A DNA stretch of 64,000 nt from Cupidesulfovibrio sp000226255 (GTDB lineage Bacteria; Desulfobacterota; Desulfovibrionia; Desulfovibrionales; Desulfovibrionaceae), in contig NZ_AP036014.1 of NCBI RefSeq assembly GCF_003402415.2, positions 3,410,001-3,474,000 on the forward strand, written 5' to 3'. The position numbers and the translations under genes were made by a program. Below are positions 51,192-60,031 of this stretch, piece by piece (position 1 is the stretch's first letter; each line of letters begins with the position of its first letter). The notes below the pieces were generated by a model. It saw only the letters and a list, made by a program, of their open reading frames with translations, ran no database searches and was not told where the DNA came from.

Positions 51192-53867
51192 ATGACGGGC
51201 GACAAGCTGGACGACGGGGTCATGTTCGCCACCGGCGGCACGGCGGGGGATTCCGCGCCGACGGGACCATCCTCACGGTCAGGGTCGCCCGGCCCATCCG
51301 GCGTATCCGATCCCCCCAATGCTTCCGGGCTGCTGCGCGCCCTGCTGGACAACCCCATGGTGGCCCTGTTCCTGCGCGACGGCGCGGGCCGCTACCTGGC
51401 CGCCAGCCACCTGTACGCCAGCCTGGCCGGAGTGCCGGGCGCGCAGGTGGTGGGGCGCACCCCGCACGATTTCTTTCCCCCCGCCGTTGCCAACGCCCTG
51501 CTGGACGAAGACCGTCGGGTGACCGCCACAGCTGCCCCCCTGCTGTGCGAGCGCATGATGCCCTTCGGGGGCGCCGAACGGGTGTTCCGCGTGGCCAAGC
51601 TGCCCCTGCCGCCCGACGTGGCGGGCGAAGGGGGCGTGCTGGGCCTGGCCTTCGACGTCACCGCCATCGTCCAGGCCGAAATCGAGGAAGAGGTGCGCCA
51701 GCGCACCGCCGAACTGGCCGAAAGCACCGCCCGCTTCCGCGCGCTGTTCGAACTGGCCCCGGACGCGGTGTACGTGCGCGGCAAGGACGGCCGCATCCTG
51801 GACTGCAACCGCACCGCCGAACGCCTGTCCGGCCACCCGCGCGAAACCCTGCTGGCCATGCGCACGGCGGATCTGCTGCCCGAAGACATCGAGGCGCGCA
51901 TCGACCATCTGCTGGCCGGGTGCCCCGTGACCGATGTCCCTGCCGGGCACGCTGGCGACGCCTGCCCCACCGGCGGGTTCTGCATGGAAGGCCAGTGCCG
52001 CACCGCGGGGTCCACCCACGAGGCCGAAGTGAGCGTGGTGCCGCTGCCGCCGTCCCTGTCCCCCGACCATGACCGGAATCAGAACGCGGATCAGGACGGG
52101 GGCATGGCCGCGCTGGTGGTGGTGCACGACATTTCCGGCCGCCGCGCGGCGGAACGCCAGGCCCGGCTGTTCGAGCGGGTGTTCCGCAACGCGCTGGAAG
52201 GGATCTGCATCACCGACCCGGAAGGGGTCATCGTGGCCGTGAACCCGGCCTTCACCACCATCACCGGGTTTCCGGCCGCCGACGCCCTGGGCAACACCCC
52301 GCGCATCCTGAAATCGCACCATCACGACGACGCCTTCTACGAGGACATGTGGCGCGCCCTGGTGGAGGAAGGCCGCTGGGAAGACGAGATATGGAACCGC
52401 CGCAAGAACGGCGAAGTGTACCCCGAATGGCTGAGCATCAGCGCCATACCCGGTCCCACCGGACGCACCGAATACTACGTGGCCGTGTTCCACGACATCA
52501 CGGAACTGAAGGCCAAGGAATCGCAGATCCAGCACCAGGCCAACCACGACGCGCTCACCGGCCTGCCCAACCGCGCCCTGCTGCGCGACCGGCTGGGCAT
52601 GGCCATCAACGGCGCGCGGCGCGAGGGCCGCAAGGTGGCCGTGCTGTCCGTTGACCTGGACAACTTCAAGCAGGTCAACGACAGCCTGGGCCACATGGTG
52701 GGCGACATCTACCTGCAGCAGGCCGCCGAGCAGATGCGCCAACTGGTGCGTCCGCAGGATACCCTGGCCCGCGTGGGCGGCGACGAATTCGTGGTGGTGC
52801 TGCAGGACGTGCAGGGCGAACGCGGCGCCGCGCAGGTGGCCGAACGGCTGCTGACCCGGTTCACCGAGCCGGTGCGGGTGCAGGAACACGAACTGTTCGT
52901 GGGCGCCAGCGTGGGCATCGCCCTGTTTCCCGACGATGGCGACGACCCGGACACCCTGGTGCGCAACGCCGACATCGCCATGTCGCGCGCCAAGGAACAG
53001 GGCAAGCGCCGCTACCATCTGTTCACCCCGGCCATGAACGAACGCGCCGTGCGCCGTCTGTCGCTGGAAGGCGACCTGCACCGCGCCCTGGCCGCGGGCC
53101 ACATCATCGCCCACTACCAGCCCCGCGTGGACCTGAACACCGGCCTGATCACCGGCATGGAGGCCCTGGCCCGCTGGACCCGCGCCGACGGCAGCCAGGA
53201 GCACCCGGCGGAGTTCATCCCCCTGGCCGAATCCACGGGGCTCATCGTGCCCCTTGGCGAGCACATGCTGCGCCTGGCCTGCGCCAGAACCCACGCCCTG
53301 CGCGACGCCGGGCACGAAAACCTGCACGTGGCCGTGAACCTTTCCGTGCACCAGTTCCGCCACGCCAACCTGGTGGGCATGGTGGCCGACGTGCTGTGCG
53401 AAACGGGCCTGCCGCCGCACCTGCTGGAGCTGGAAATCACCGAATCCACCATCGTCACCGACGTGGACCACACCCTCCGCAAGCTGAACCAGCTGGCGGA
53501 AATGGGCATCGCCCTTTCGGTGGACGACTTCGGCACCGGCTATTCCTCGCTCTACCAGCTCAAGAACCTGCCGCTGACCTCGCTGAAGATCGACCGTTCG
53601 TTCATCCGCGACATTCCCGACGACCCCAACGACGCCGCCATCGCCGCCACCATCATCACCATGGCCGACAGGCTGGGCCTGCGCGTGGTGGCCGAGGGGG
53701 TGGAAACCCCGGAACAGCTCAACTTCCTGCTGCTGGAAGGCTGCCACGAGGTGCAGGGATTCCTGTTCAGCCGCCCCCTGCCGCCGGACGATTTCACCGC
53801 GCTGCTGGCCCGGGGCAGGCGGCTGACCGTGCCCCGTGACGGAAACGAGGGCCTGGACGGCATCTGA
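51192..53867 (+). CDS. PAS-PAS-PAS-GGDEF-EAL cyclic-di-GMP regulatory protein
   Basis: 891 residues, no clear membrane helix. Three PAS-type regions (about 45-165, 175-330, 335-455) precede GGDEF (about 460-630) and EAL (about 640-880). The GGDEF motif (VGGDEFVVVL) is intact, and the EAL domain retains GMEALARW and DDFGTGYSSL, so both cyclase and phosphodiesterase activities are possible. The second PAS has a Cys-rich insertion (CPTGGFCMEGQC), a potential metal or redox sensor. ATG 51192 follows AGGGGGA; the frame runs 113 codons further up, but this is GC-rich shadow over the usp promoter. It is transcribed divergently from usp. Confidence 0.9.
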   Translation: MTGDKLDDGVMFATGGTAGDSAPTGPSSRSGSPGPSGVSDPPNASGLLRALLDNPMVALFLRDGAGRYLAASHLYASLAGVPGAQVVGRTPHDFFPPAVANALLDEDRRVTATAAPLLCERMMPFGGAERVFRVAKLPLPPDVAGEGGVLGLAFDVTAIVQAEIEEEVRQRTAELAESTARFRALFELAPDAVYVRGKDGRILDCNRTAERLSGHPRETLLAMRTADLLPEDIEARIDHLLAGCPVTDVPAGHAGDACPTGGFCMEGQCRTAGSTHEAEVSVVPLPPSLSPDHDRNQNADQDGGMAALVVVHDISGRRAAERQARLFERVFRNALEGICITDPEGVIVAVNPAFTTITGFPAADALGNTPRILKSHHHDDAFYEDMWRALVEEGRWEDEIWNRRKNGEVYPEWLSISAIPGPTGRTEYYVAVFHDITELKAKESQIQHQANHDALTGLPNRALLRDRLGMAINGARREGRKVAVLSVDLDNFKQVNDSLGHMVGDIYLQQAAEQMRQLVRPQDTLARVGGDEFVVVLQDVQGERGAAQVAERLLTRFTEPVRVQEHELFVGASVGIALFPDDGDDPDTLVRNADIAMSRAKEQGKRRYHLFTPAMNERAVRRLSLEGDLHRALAAGHIIAHYQPRVDLNTGLITGMEALARWTRADGSQEHPAEFIPLAESTGLIVPLGEHMLRLACARTHALRDAGHENLHVAVNLSVHQFRHANLVGMVADVLCETGLPPHLLELEITESTIVTDVDHTLRKLNQLAEMGIALSVDDFGTGYSSLYQLKNLPLTSLKIDRSFIRDIPDDPNDAAIAATIITMADRLGLRVVAEGVETPEQLNFLLLEGCHEVQGFLFSRPLPPDDFTALLARGRRLTVPRDGNEGLDGI

Positions 53868-53920
53868 CCGCCAGGCCGCCAGGCAACCCCCTGCCAGGCT
53901 GCCCCCCGCACGACGCGAAC

Positions 53921-53952
53921 GCCCCGGCTTCCGGATGTTTCCGGGCCGGGGC
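53921..53952. terminator. Intrinsic terminator after the GGDEF-EAL gene
   Basis: GCCCCGGC-tt-CCGG / CCGG-GCCGGGGC forms a stem with a 6-base loop (ATGTTT), about 55 bases after the stop and between converging genes. Confidence 0.7.
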
Positions 53953-54087
53953 GCTGGCGTTGTTGTGTACGGGTGGGACGCGTGCGTGCGGACGCCCGGC
54001 CCCGTGCATGCGGCAGAAGGCTGACCCACGCGCGAGAACCGCGCGCGGGGAACGCATGCGGAAGAAGGAACGCGAAAGGACGCCGAC

Positions 54088-54957
54088 TCAGCGGCAGAGC
54101 CGCTGCACCAGCCCCATGATGTCGTACACCAGCCGGGCCGCCGCGAAGTCCGCCGCGTGAAAGCCGTCCATGGGGGCCAGCTCCACCACGTCGAAGCCCA
54201 GCACCTGCCGCCCGGCCATGACCAGTTCCAGGCAGCGCCGGGCGTCGTACCAGCCTAGGCCGCCGGGCACCGGGGTGCCGGTGGCGGGCATGATGGAAGG
54301 GTCCAGCCCGTCCACGTCGAAGGTCACGTAGATGCGTTCCGGAAAGTCCGGCGGCAGCAGCGGGTCAGGGATGCCGTGGCGGGCCAGCGCGGCGGCGTCC
54401 AGATGGCCGACGCCCAGCGCGGCGCGGCAGTCCACCTCTTCGCGGCACAGGGCGCGCACCCCGATCTGGAACAGCGGCAGGCCAAGGTCGGCCACGGCGC
54501 GGCGCATCACCGCCGCGTGGCTGTAGGGCGTGCCGCCGTAGCTGTCGCGCAGGTCGGCATGGGCGTCGAACTGGATGACCCCAAAAGTGCCGTACTGGCG
54601 ATGCAGCGCCCGCAGCGCCCCCAGGGTGACGGTGTGTTCGCCGCCCAGCAGCACGGGCAGCCCCCCATGGGACAGGGCCGTGGCCGTGGCGGCCTCGATG
54701 CGCGCCAGCACCGCTTCCGCCCCGCCGCAACAGTCCACGGCGGGCGCGGTGTGGATGCCAAGGTCGGCGGGCACCGATTCGCCGTCCCACAGTTCCAGTT
54801 GGTCCGACGCGGCAAGGATGGCGGCAGGCCCCGCCGCCGTGCCCCCGCCGTAGGACACGCTCTCTTCGTAGCCCACGGGAATGACATGAAAACGCGCCCC
54901 GTCGGGCGCGACATCGTCCAGTTCAGAGGCCAGAAAACGCCCTTGGGCGTGCCGCAT
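54088..54957 (-). CDS. speB: Agmatinase (ureohydrolase family)
   Basis: 289 residues. It hydrolyses agmatine to putrescine and urea with two Mn ions. Metal-site motifs are LGGEHTVTLGAL, QFDAHADLRDSY and FDVDGLDPSIMP, all intact. ATG 54957 starts the family-like N-terminus; the frame upstream runs 35 codons without a ribosome site. It lies in the polyamine region with speA and nspC, so agmatine made by SpeA is the expected substrate. Alternative: another guanidino substrate of this family. Confidence 0.9.
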   Translation of the reverse strand: MRHAQGRFLASELDDVAPDGARFHVIPVGYEESVSYGGGTAAGPAAILAASDQLELWDGESVPADLGIHTAPAVDCCGGAEAVLARIEAATATALSHGGLPVLLGGEHTVTLGALRALHRQYGTFGVIQFDAHADLRDSYGGTPYSHAAVMRRAVADLGLPLFQIGVRALCREEVDCRAALGVGHLDAAALARHGIPDPLLPPDFPERIYVTFDVDGLDPSIMPATGTPVPGGLGWYDARRCLELVMAGRQVLGFDVVELAPMDGFHAADFAAARLVYDIMGLVQRLCR

Positions 54958-55253
54958 GGCAAGCTCCGGTAACGCCTTCCCGCGCGGGAAGGCGGCTGTT
55001 TGCCCATTCGCGCGGCCTGACACCCCTGACAGGTCGCGCGCCCTTCCAACAACACCGCCCATCAGGGGGCGGCAGCAGAAACCAGGAAACGAAAAGCGCG
55101 TACAGCGCCGCTATCTGCGGCACATAGGCACGGCACGGAGAGTTCGCCCCAGACCGCGCCAGACCGCACCAGACCGAACCAGATAGGGCCAGACAGGGCA
55201 AGACCAGCAGAAACCGGCGCAAGGTCCCGCGTGGTCTGTCGCCCCACGGCGGG
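54958..55253. repeat. Intergenic region with 10-bp CCAGACCGCR repeat array
   Basis: No gene is supported in this gap. At 55141-55212 a 10-bp unit CCAGACCGCG/CCAGACCGCA/CCAGACCGAA/CCAGATAGGG/CCAGACAGGG lies in tandem about seven times. This is the same style of array as at 11.5 kb but a different sequence. Confidence 0.65.
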
Positions 55254-55568
55254 CTACGCCACCAGGGTACGCGCGCCCTCCACGTCGAAATACGAAAACC
55301 ACAGAAACCGGCGCAGCCGCACGCGGGCCGGTTCGTCCCAGCGCAGCCGCTTCACCGCCGGGTCCAGCCACACCACCACGCCGTCCACCATGTGCCGGTG
55401 AAAGGCGGGCCGCATCCATTCCGGGGGTTGCCCCACGCGCACGGCGGGGGTTCGCACGGGCATGATGCGCGTCGCTCAGCCGCAGCCGCGCGCCGCCTGC
55501 ATGTACACGATCACGTTGCCGCCGCCCGACAGGATGCGTTCCCGCGCGTTGTCGTCGATGTAGATCAT
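55254..55568 (-). CDS. Probable selenoprotein, HesB-like / CC/Se-motif family, in-frame UGA at codon 31
   Basis: ATG 55568 has an excellent ribosome site (CCGGAGGCGGCC). After 30 codons ending RGCG there is TGA (55476-55478). The same frame then runs open for 73 more codons to a TAG-type stop at 55254. Read through with Sec at position 31 it gives a 104-residue protein, beginning MIYIDDNARERILSGGGNV and with C-x-U in RGCGU. The second part contains VRVGQPPEW, VDGVVVWLDP and LRRFLWFSYFDVEGA, the pattern I recall for the CC/Se family of small HesB-like (seleno)proteins. Annotated conventionally it would be a 69-residue hypothetical from ATG 55463, which has no ribosome site. A 7-bp inverted repeat (ACGCGCA/TGCGCGT) lies just 3' of the UGA; whether it is a SECIS is not shown. 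Function unknown, probably redox or Fe-S related. Confidence 0.78.
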
Positions 55569-55669
55569 GGCCGCCTCCGGGGCGCGTGGCGCCCGCATGC
55601 ACACATGCTAGGCATTGCCGGGTGCGGGCGCAAGCGTCGTCGCGCGGGGACGGGGGTCCGCCCGCCGCA

Positions 55670-56887
55670 TCAGGACAGGCGGTACTTGAATGCCTCGTAG
55701 CCGAAGGAACGCACCACCTCGCGCCGCGCGCCACGCCCATCCGCACCGGCAGGCCGGTAGCGTGCGATGGCGGGCAGTTGCAGCCCGTTGAAGGTGGTGG
55801 TCTTGACCATGCTGTAGATGGCCATGTCCAGAAAGGCCAGCCGGTCGCCGGGTTGCAGGGGCGCGTCGAACGAATATTCGCCGATGACGTCGCCCGCCAG
55901 ACACGACTTGCCCGCGAAGCGGCAGGTCCACGCCTTTTCGCCCGGCAGGCCGGAGCCGATGCAACCGGGGCGGTAGGGCATTTCCAGCACGTCGGGCATG
56001 TGCGCGGCGGCGGAGGTGTCCAGGATGGCGATGGGCATGTCGGCCTGCACCACGTCCAGCACGGTGCACAGCAGCACCCCGGCGTTCAGGGCCACGGCCT
56101 CGCCCGGCTCGATGTACACCTGCACCCCGTACTTTTGCTGCATGCGGTCGATGCACCGGCACAACAGGTCCAGGTCGTAGCCGGGGCGGGTGACATGGTG
56201 CCCGCCGCCGAAGTTCAGCCACTTCATGCGCGCAAGGTGCGCGCCGAATTTCGCCTGCACCGCGTGCAGGGTGCGGTCCAGCGCGTCGGCGTCCTGCTCG
56301 CACAGGGTATGGAAATGCAGACCGGAGATGCCGTCCAGCGCGTCGTCGCCGCGCGCCGCCGCCTCGGCCAGTGCGGCCTCGAAGTGGTGGGGCCGCACCC
56401 CCAGGCGCGAACCGGGCGAACACGGGTTGTAGATGGCCACCGCCCCTTCCGAGTGCTCCGGATTGATGCGGATGCCGCACTCGATGGGCCGCCCCGCCGC
56501 GGCCACCGCCGGGCGGAACCTGTGCCACTGCGCGAACGAGTTGAACACCAGGTGGTCGGCCAGGGTCACCAGTTCGGCCATGTCCGCGTCGCTGTACCCG
56601 GCGGCAAAGGCGTGCACCTCGCCCCCGAACTCCTCGCGGCCCAGACGCGCCTCGTGCGGGGAACTGGCGCAGGTGCCGTGCAGCACCCCGCCGTGGGCGC
56701 GCGACAGCAGCGGAAACAGGCTCCACATGGCAAAGCCCTTCAGCGCCAGCAATACCTTGGCCCCGGTGCGGCGCTGCACCGTGTCCAGAATGGCGGCGTT
56801 GGCCTCTATGCGCGCCTCGTCCACCACGAAGCACGGGGACGGGAAGCGGGTGGGGTCGAGCTTGGCGAGATAGGCTTGGTCCATCAT
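55670..56887 (-). CDS. nspC: Carboxynorspermidine/carboxyspermidine decarboxylase
   Basis: 405 residues of the fold III PLP decarboxylase family. It removes CO2 from carboxyspermidine (or carboxynorspermidine) to give spermidine (or norspermidine). The PLP-lysine region is VLLALKGFAMWS. Further signatures are HGTCASSPHEARLGREEFG, SRLGVRPHHFE, GLHFHTLCEQ, LNFGGGHHVT and IEPGEAV. AAGGAG lies 11 bases before the double Met start at 56887/56884. It works with the dehydrogenase at 58523-59713, although an unrelated two-gene module now lies between them. Confidence 0.93.
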   Translation of the reverse strand: MMDQAYLAKLDPTRFPSPCFVVDEARIEANAAILDTVQRRTGAKVLLALKGFAMWSLFPLLSRAHGGVLHGTCASSPHEARLGREEFGGEVHAFAAGYSDADMAELVTLADHLVFNSFAQWHRFRPAVAAAGRPIECGIRINPEHSEGAVAIYNPCSPGSRLGVRPHHFEAALAEAAARGDDALDGISGLHFHTLCEQDADALDRTLHAVQAKFGAHLARMKWLNFGGGHHVTRPGYDLDLLCRCIDRMQQKYGVQVYIEPGEAVALNAGVLLCTVLDVVQADMPIAILDTSAAAHMPDVLEMPYRPGCIGSGLPGEKAWTCRFAGKSCLAGDVIGEYSFDAPLQPGDRLAFLDMAIYSMVKTTTFNGLQLPAIARYRPAGADGRGARREVVRSFGYEAFKYRLS

Positions 56888-56975
56888 TCAGGGGGTACTC
56901 CTTGCGAAAGCGGAAAACGGGGATGCACCGGCAACAATGTGGCGTTCTGTCGGCCGCGCGGATGCCGGAAAACGT

Positions 56976-57674
56976 TTACGCCCCACCCGTGGCGATGGCG
57001 CGCATGCGCTGCATGAGCAGCGGGACGCGTCCCTGGCTGGCCGGGTCAGGCGGCAGGTAGCTGGGCAGCGCGTCCAGAAAGTCGTCATCGGCCAGCAGTG
57101 AGGCAAAGACCGTGGCAAGGTAGCCGCGCACGGCGACGTCCGCAGCCAGGACCTCATCCAAGATGTCCGGTCGGCCATCCAGCACGGCCACCAGGTCTTC
57201 CATGTCGTGGCTGGTCAGGTAATCGCCATTACCCCGGCCCCGGTAGGCTTCCAGCTTGGTGGCCAGAAAATACACCGGGCCGACCACCCGCAAAGTCACG
57301 CCGTCCACGGTCATGCGCACGGCATGGCGCAGTGCATCCGCATACCAGCGGTTGGAAAAGCCCAGGATGGCCTCGTCCGTGGGCATGACGTCGAGCAGCA
57401 ACGCTCCGTGCCGCCAGCGGCACACCACGCCCATGTCCTCCGCGAAGCCGCGAGCCCGCAGTCGGTCGGCCACGCGGTAGTAAGCGGCACGGGTGACCGC
57501 CTCCACAATGACGTCCACGTCCAGCGTGGGGCGTACATCCGGGGCCGCCGGGTCGGTCAGCAGCAGGGCCACGCTGGCCCCGCCCACGAAGGCCACTTCG
57601 TCCACAAGGTCGCCCATCAGACGCGCGGCGTCCAGCACATGCCCGATGTTATGCAGACGGCGCATCATCACCAT
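56976..57674 (-). CDS. Nucleotidyltransferase of the AbiEii/toxin type
   Basis: About 232 residues. The nucleotidyltransferase core is seen in VAFVGGASVALLLTD (G-G-x-S) followed by the D-x-D of TLDVDVIVEAV, and later LLLDVMPTDEAI. The middle part has VYFLATKLEAYRGRGNGDYL, typical of the DUF1814/AbiEii-like group. In such systems the protein may modify tRNA or another target as a toxin. Three Met codons at 57674, 57668 and 57665 are possible starts. All overlap the end of the upstream partner gene, so the pair is coupled. It separates nspC from the rest of the polyamine genes. Confidence 0.8.
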   Translation of the reverse strand: MVMMRRLHNIGHVLDAARLMGDLVDEVAFVGGASVALLLTDPAAPDVRPTLDVDVIVEAVTRAAYYRVADRLRARGFAEDMGVVCRWRHGALLLDVMPTDEAILGFSNRWYADALRHAVRMTVDGVTLRVVGPVYFLATKLEAYRGRGNGDYLTSHDMEDLVAVLDGRPDILDEVLAADVAVRGYLATVFASLLADDDFLDALPSYLPPDPASQGRVPLLMQRMRAIATGGA

Positions 57675-58200
57675 CCGGCTCCTTGCGCAGCAGCGCGGCC
57701 AGCAGTTCCGTCGCCCGCTGCTGTTCGCGCGCCCGCCCGATGCGGATGGCATCGAGCAGGCACAGGGCATCGTACAGTACATCGCCGGGTCGGGCGATGT
57801 CCGGCACGGAACGATACAGCGGCGTCAAGGCCACGCCCCGATTCTCCCCCGTGGGGTGAGGCCAGACGCATACCCCAACGTCATCCAGGTTCTGCGCGAA
57901 TTCGGCGCGCAACACGGGCGCGGCAAATGCCGTCAGCACCCCGCGCGTCACCGTGCCGATGTCCGGCGGAAAGGCGTACTTCACGCCATGCACCAGAAAT
58001 TCTTCCAGCGCCGCACGCACGGGCCTGCGCCGGTTGGCGTCATAGAGGCGGGCGTATGTGGCACGCTTGATGGAACTGTGGACCATGGACATGCTCATGC
58101 CCAACGCCACGCCCAACTGGTCGTAGGTCCAACGGGTACGCCGCGCCACTGAAAGCTTGAGCATGACGAGTACATCTTGCGGGAGCAGGTTCATGTGCAT
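57649..58200 (-). CDS. Winged-helix partner of the nucleotidyltransferase (antitoxin-like)
   Basis: 183 residues. Residues ~15-50 form a helix-turn-helix (RTRWTYDQLGVALGMSMSMV followed by HSSIKRA); the rest is a mixed domain with VKYAFPPDIGTVTRGVLTAF. No named family is certain, but the size, the overlap with the nucleotidyltransferase gene and the palindrome at its promoter fit a transcriptional repressor or antitoxin. The start is ATG 58200 or 58194; neither has a Shine-Dalgarno because the 21-bp palindrome occupies that place. Confidence 0.72.
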   Translation of the reverse strand: MHMNLLPQDVLVMLKLSVARRTRWTYDQLGVALGMSMSMVHSSIKRATYARLYDANRRRPVRAALEEFLVHGVKYAFPPDIGTVTRGVLTAFAAPVLRAEFAQNLDDVGVCVWPHPTGENRGVALTPLYRSVPDIARPGDVLYDALCLLDAIRIGRAREQQRATELLAALLRKEPDGDDAPSA

Positions 58201-58203
58201 TCC

Positions 58204-58224
58204 ATATTCTAGATTCTAGAATAT
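58204..58224. promoter_or_regulatory. Perfect 21-bp palindrome at the promoter of the toxin-antitoxin-like pair
   Basis: ATATTCTAGA-T-TCTAGAATAT (plus strand) has perfect 10-bp arms and a one-base centre. It ends 4 bases from the ATG and overlaps where the ribosome site would be. It is AT-rich in a GC-rich genome. The winged-helix partner protein is the obvious candidate to bind it. Confidence 0.8.
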
Positions 58225-58522
58225 CGCAAGCTCCTCTCTGAAAATTACTGCCCCGCTACCCCCATATCACTTCCAGAACAAGGACCGGGGGACCGCCCGC
58301 GCGGCCCCCCGGAATTCATGCTGCTCGCTGTGCCGAGGCAATCGGCATTCGGAGGGAGTTTGTTCTCCGGCAAGGAAGAGATGTGGGCCGCGAGGGAGTG
58401 TGCGTCAGCCGTTACACGAGCAACGCGAGTATTACGGATGGCGACCGCACAGCGCGCTTTTGGTACGTGACTGAAGCGGAACGCATCTCTGACGCAGCCG
58501 GAGGGCAAAATACCCCGAATGC
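58225..58522. other. Intergenic region with terminator at 58285-58312
   Basis: CCGGGGG and CCCCCCGG arms with inner ACCGC/GCGG form a hairpin about 210 bases past the carboxyspermidine dehydrogenase stop in its direction of transcription. No gene is supported in the gap. Confidence 0.55.
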
Positions 58523-59713
58523 CTATTTTTCAACCACAACCCACGGCAGCCCGTGCGTGTTCAGGGCGTCCATGAACGGATCGGGGTCCAGCTGTTCCAT
58601 GTTGTACACACCCTTGCCGGACCACTTGCCGGTCATCATCATCATGGCGCCGATCATGGCGGGCACGCCGGTGGTGTACGAAATGGCCTGAGACCCCACC
58701 TCGCGGTAGCATTCCTGATGGTCGCACACGTTGTAGATGTAGACGGTCTTGGGCTTGCCGTCCTTCACCCCCTGCATCAGGCAGCCGATGCAGGTCTTGC
58801 CCTTGGTGCGCGGGCCAAGGGATGCCGGGTCGGGCAGCAGCGCGCGCAGGAACTGGATGGGCACGATCTTCTTGCCGTCGTGCTCCACTTCGTCAATGCG
58901 GGTCATGCCCACGTTTTCCAGCACCTTCAGGTGGTTCAGGTAGTTGTCCGAAAAGGTCATCCAGAACCGGGCGCGCTTCAGGCCCTTCAGGTTCAGCACC
59001 AGCGATTCCAGTTCCTCGTGGTACATCAGGAAGCACTTCTTCGCGCCGATGCCGTCCGGAAAGTCGTAGTTCATGGACCACGACAGGGGGTCGGTTTCCA
59101 CCCATTCGCCCCGTTCCCAGTAGCGGCCGCGCGCGGTCACTTCGCGGATGTTGATTTCCGGGTTGAAGTTGGTGGCAAAGGGGTGGCCGTGGTCGCCCGC
59201 GTTGCAGTCGATGATGTCGAGCACGTGCACTTCGTCCAGCAGGTGCTTCATGACGTAGGCGCAGAACACGTTGGTCACGCCGGGGTCGAAGCCGCTGCCC
59301 AGAAGGGCCATCAGCCCGGCCTTCTCGAAGCGTTCCTGATAGGCCCACTGCCACTTGTACTCGAACTTGGCTTCGTCCAGCGGCTCGTAGTTGGCGGTAT
59401 CCAGGTAGTGCACGCCGGTTTCGAGGCAGGCGTCCATGATGGTCAAGTCCTGGTACGGCAGGGCGATGTTCAGCACCATGTCCGGCTTGTACGCGCGGAT
59501 CAGCGCCACCAGTTCGGGCACGTTGTCGGCATCGACCTGGGCCGTTTCGATGGTGCGCCCGGTGCGGGCCTTCACGTCCGCGGCAATGGCGTCGCACTTC
59601 GACTTGGTGCGGCTTGCCAGCATGATTTCGGAAAATACGGAGGGAACCTGCGCGCACTTGTGGACGACCACGCCGCCCACGCCGCCAGCGCCGATGATGA
59701 GGACACGTGCCAT
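58523..59713 (-). CDS. Carboxynorspermidine/carboxyspermidine dehydrogenase (saccharopine dehydrogenase family)
   Basis: 396 residues. The Rossmann motif RVLIIGAGGVGGVVVHKCAQ opens the protein, followed by CLETGVHYLDTANYEP and GLMALLGSGFDPGVTNVFCA, typical of the family. It condenses putrescine (or diaminopropane) with aspartate semialdehyde using NADPH, giving carboxyspermidine for NspC. AAAGGAG precedes ATG 59713. It lies upstream of nspC in the same direction, separated from it by the toxin-antitoxin-like pair. Confidence 0.92.
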   Translation of the reverse strand: MARVLIIGAGGVGGVVVHKCAQVPSVFSEIMLASRTKSKCDAIAADVKARTGRTIETAQVDADNVPELVALIRAYKPDMVLNIALPYQDLTIMDACLETGVHYLDTANYEPLDEAKFEYKWQWAYQERFEKAGLMALLGSGFDPGVTNVFCAYVMKHLLDEVHVLDIIDCNAGDHGHPFATNFNPEINIREVTARGRYWERGEWVETDPLSWSMNYDFPDGIGAKKCFLMYHEELESLVLNLKGLKRARFWMTFSDNYLNHLKVLENVGMTRIDEVEHDGKKIVPIQFLRALLPDPASLGPRTKGKTCIGCLMQGVKDGKPKTVYIYNVCDHQECYREVGSQAISYTTGVPAMIGAMMMMTGKWSGKGVYNMEQLDPDPFMDALNTHGLPWVVVEK

Positions 59714-60031
59714 GACGCACTCCTTTGCGCACCCCGCCCGCCCCGAACACCCATGCCCGGAAACGCGCGACCGCGCGACACTGCTGTGGTTATCCCGAAC
59801 GGCCAGCCCCACACCATGGGACGGCCCCGCTTGTTGCCTGTATGTGCCGGTGACCGGCGTCAGCATACCATGCGCTTGGCATGACATGCATCAAGGGTAT
59901 CCTGCTTCGATGGGATGCGGCGTCTTGCGCTTCAGGCCTTTAGCGATTTCCGCAAAAGCACTACCACGCCCATGGCGACAGTGCGATTGCGGGACGCCCA
60001 CGGCACCCTCTTCCGAAAGAGGCATCTTGTT

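Noticed and set aside
55254..55463. 69-residue stand-alone hypothetical from ATG 55463
   Set aside because: There is no ribosome site, and the frame continues upstream through a single TGA to an ATG with a strong site; a read-through selenoprotein explains it better.
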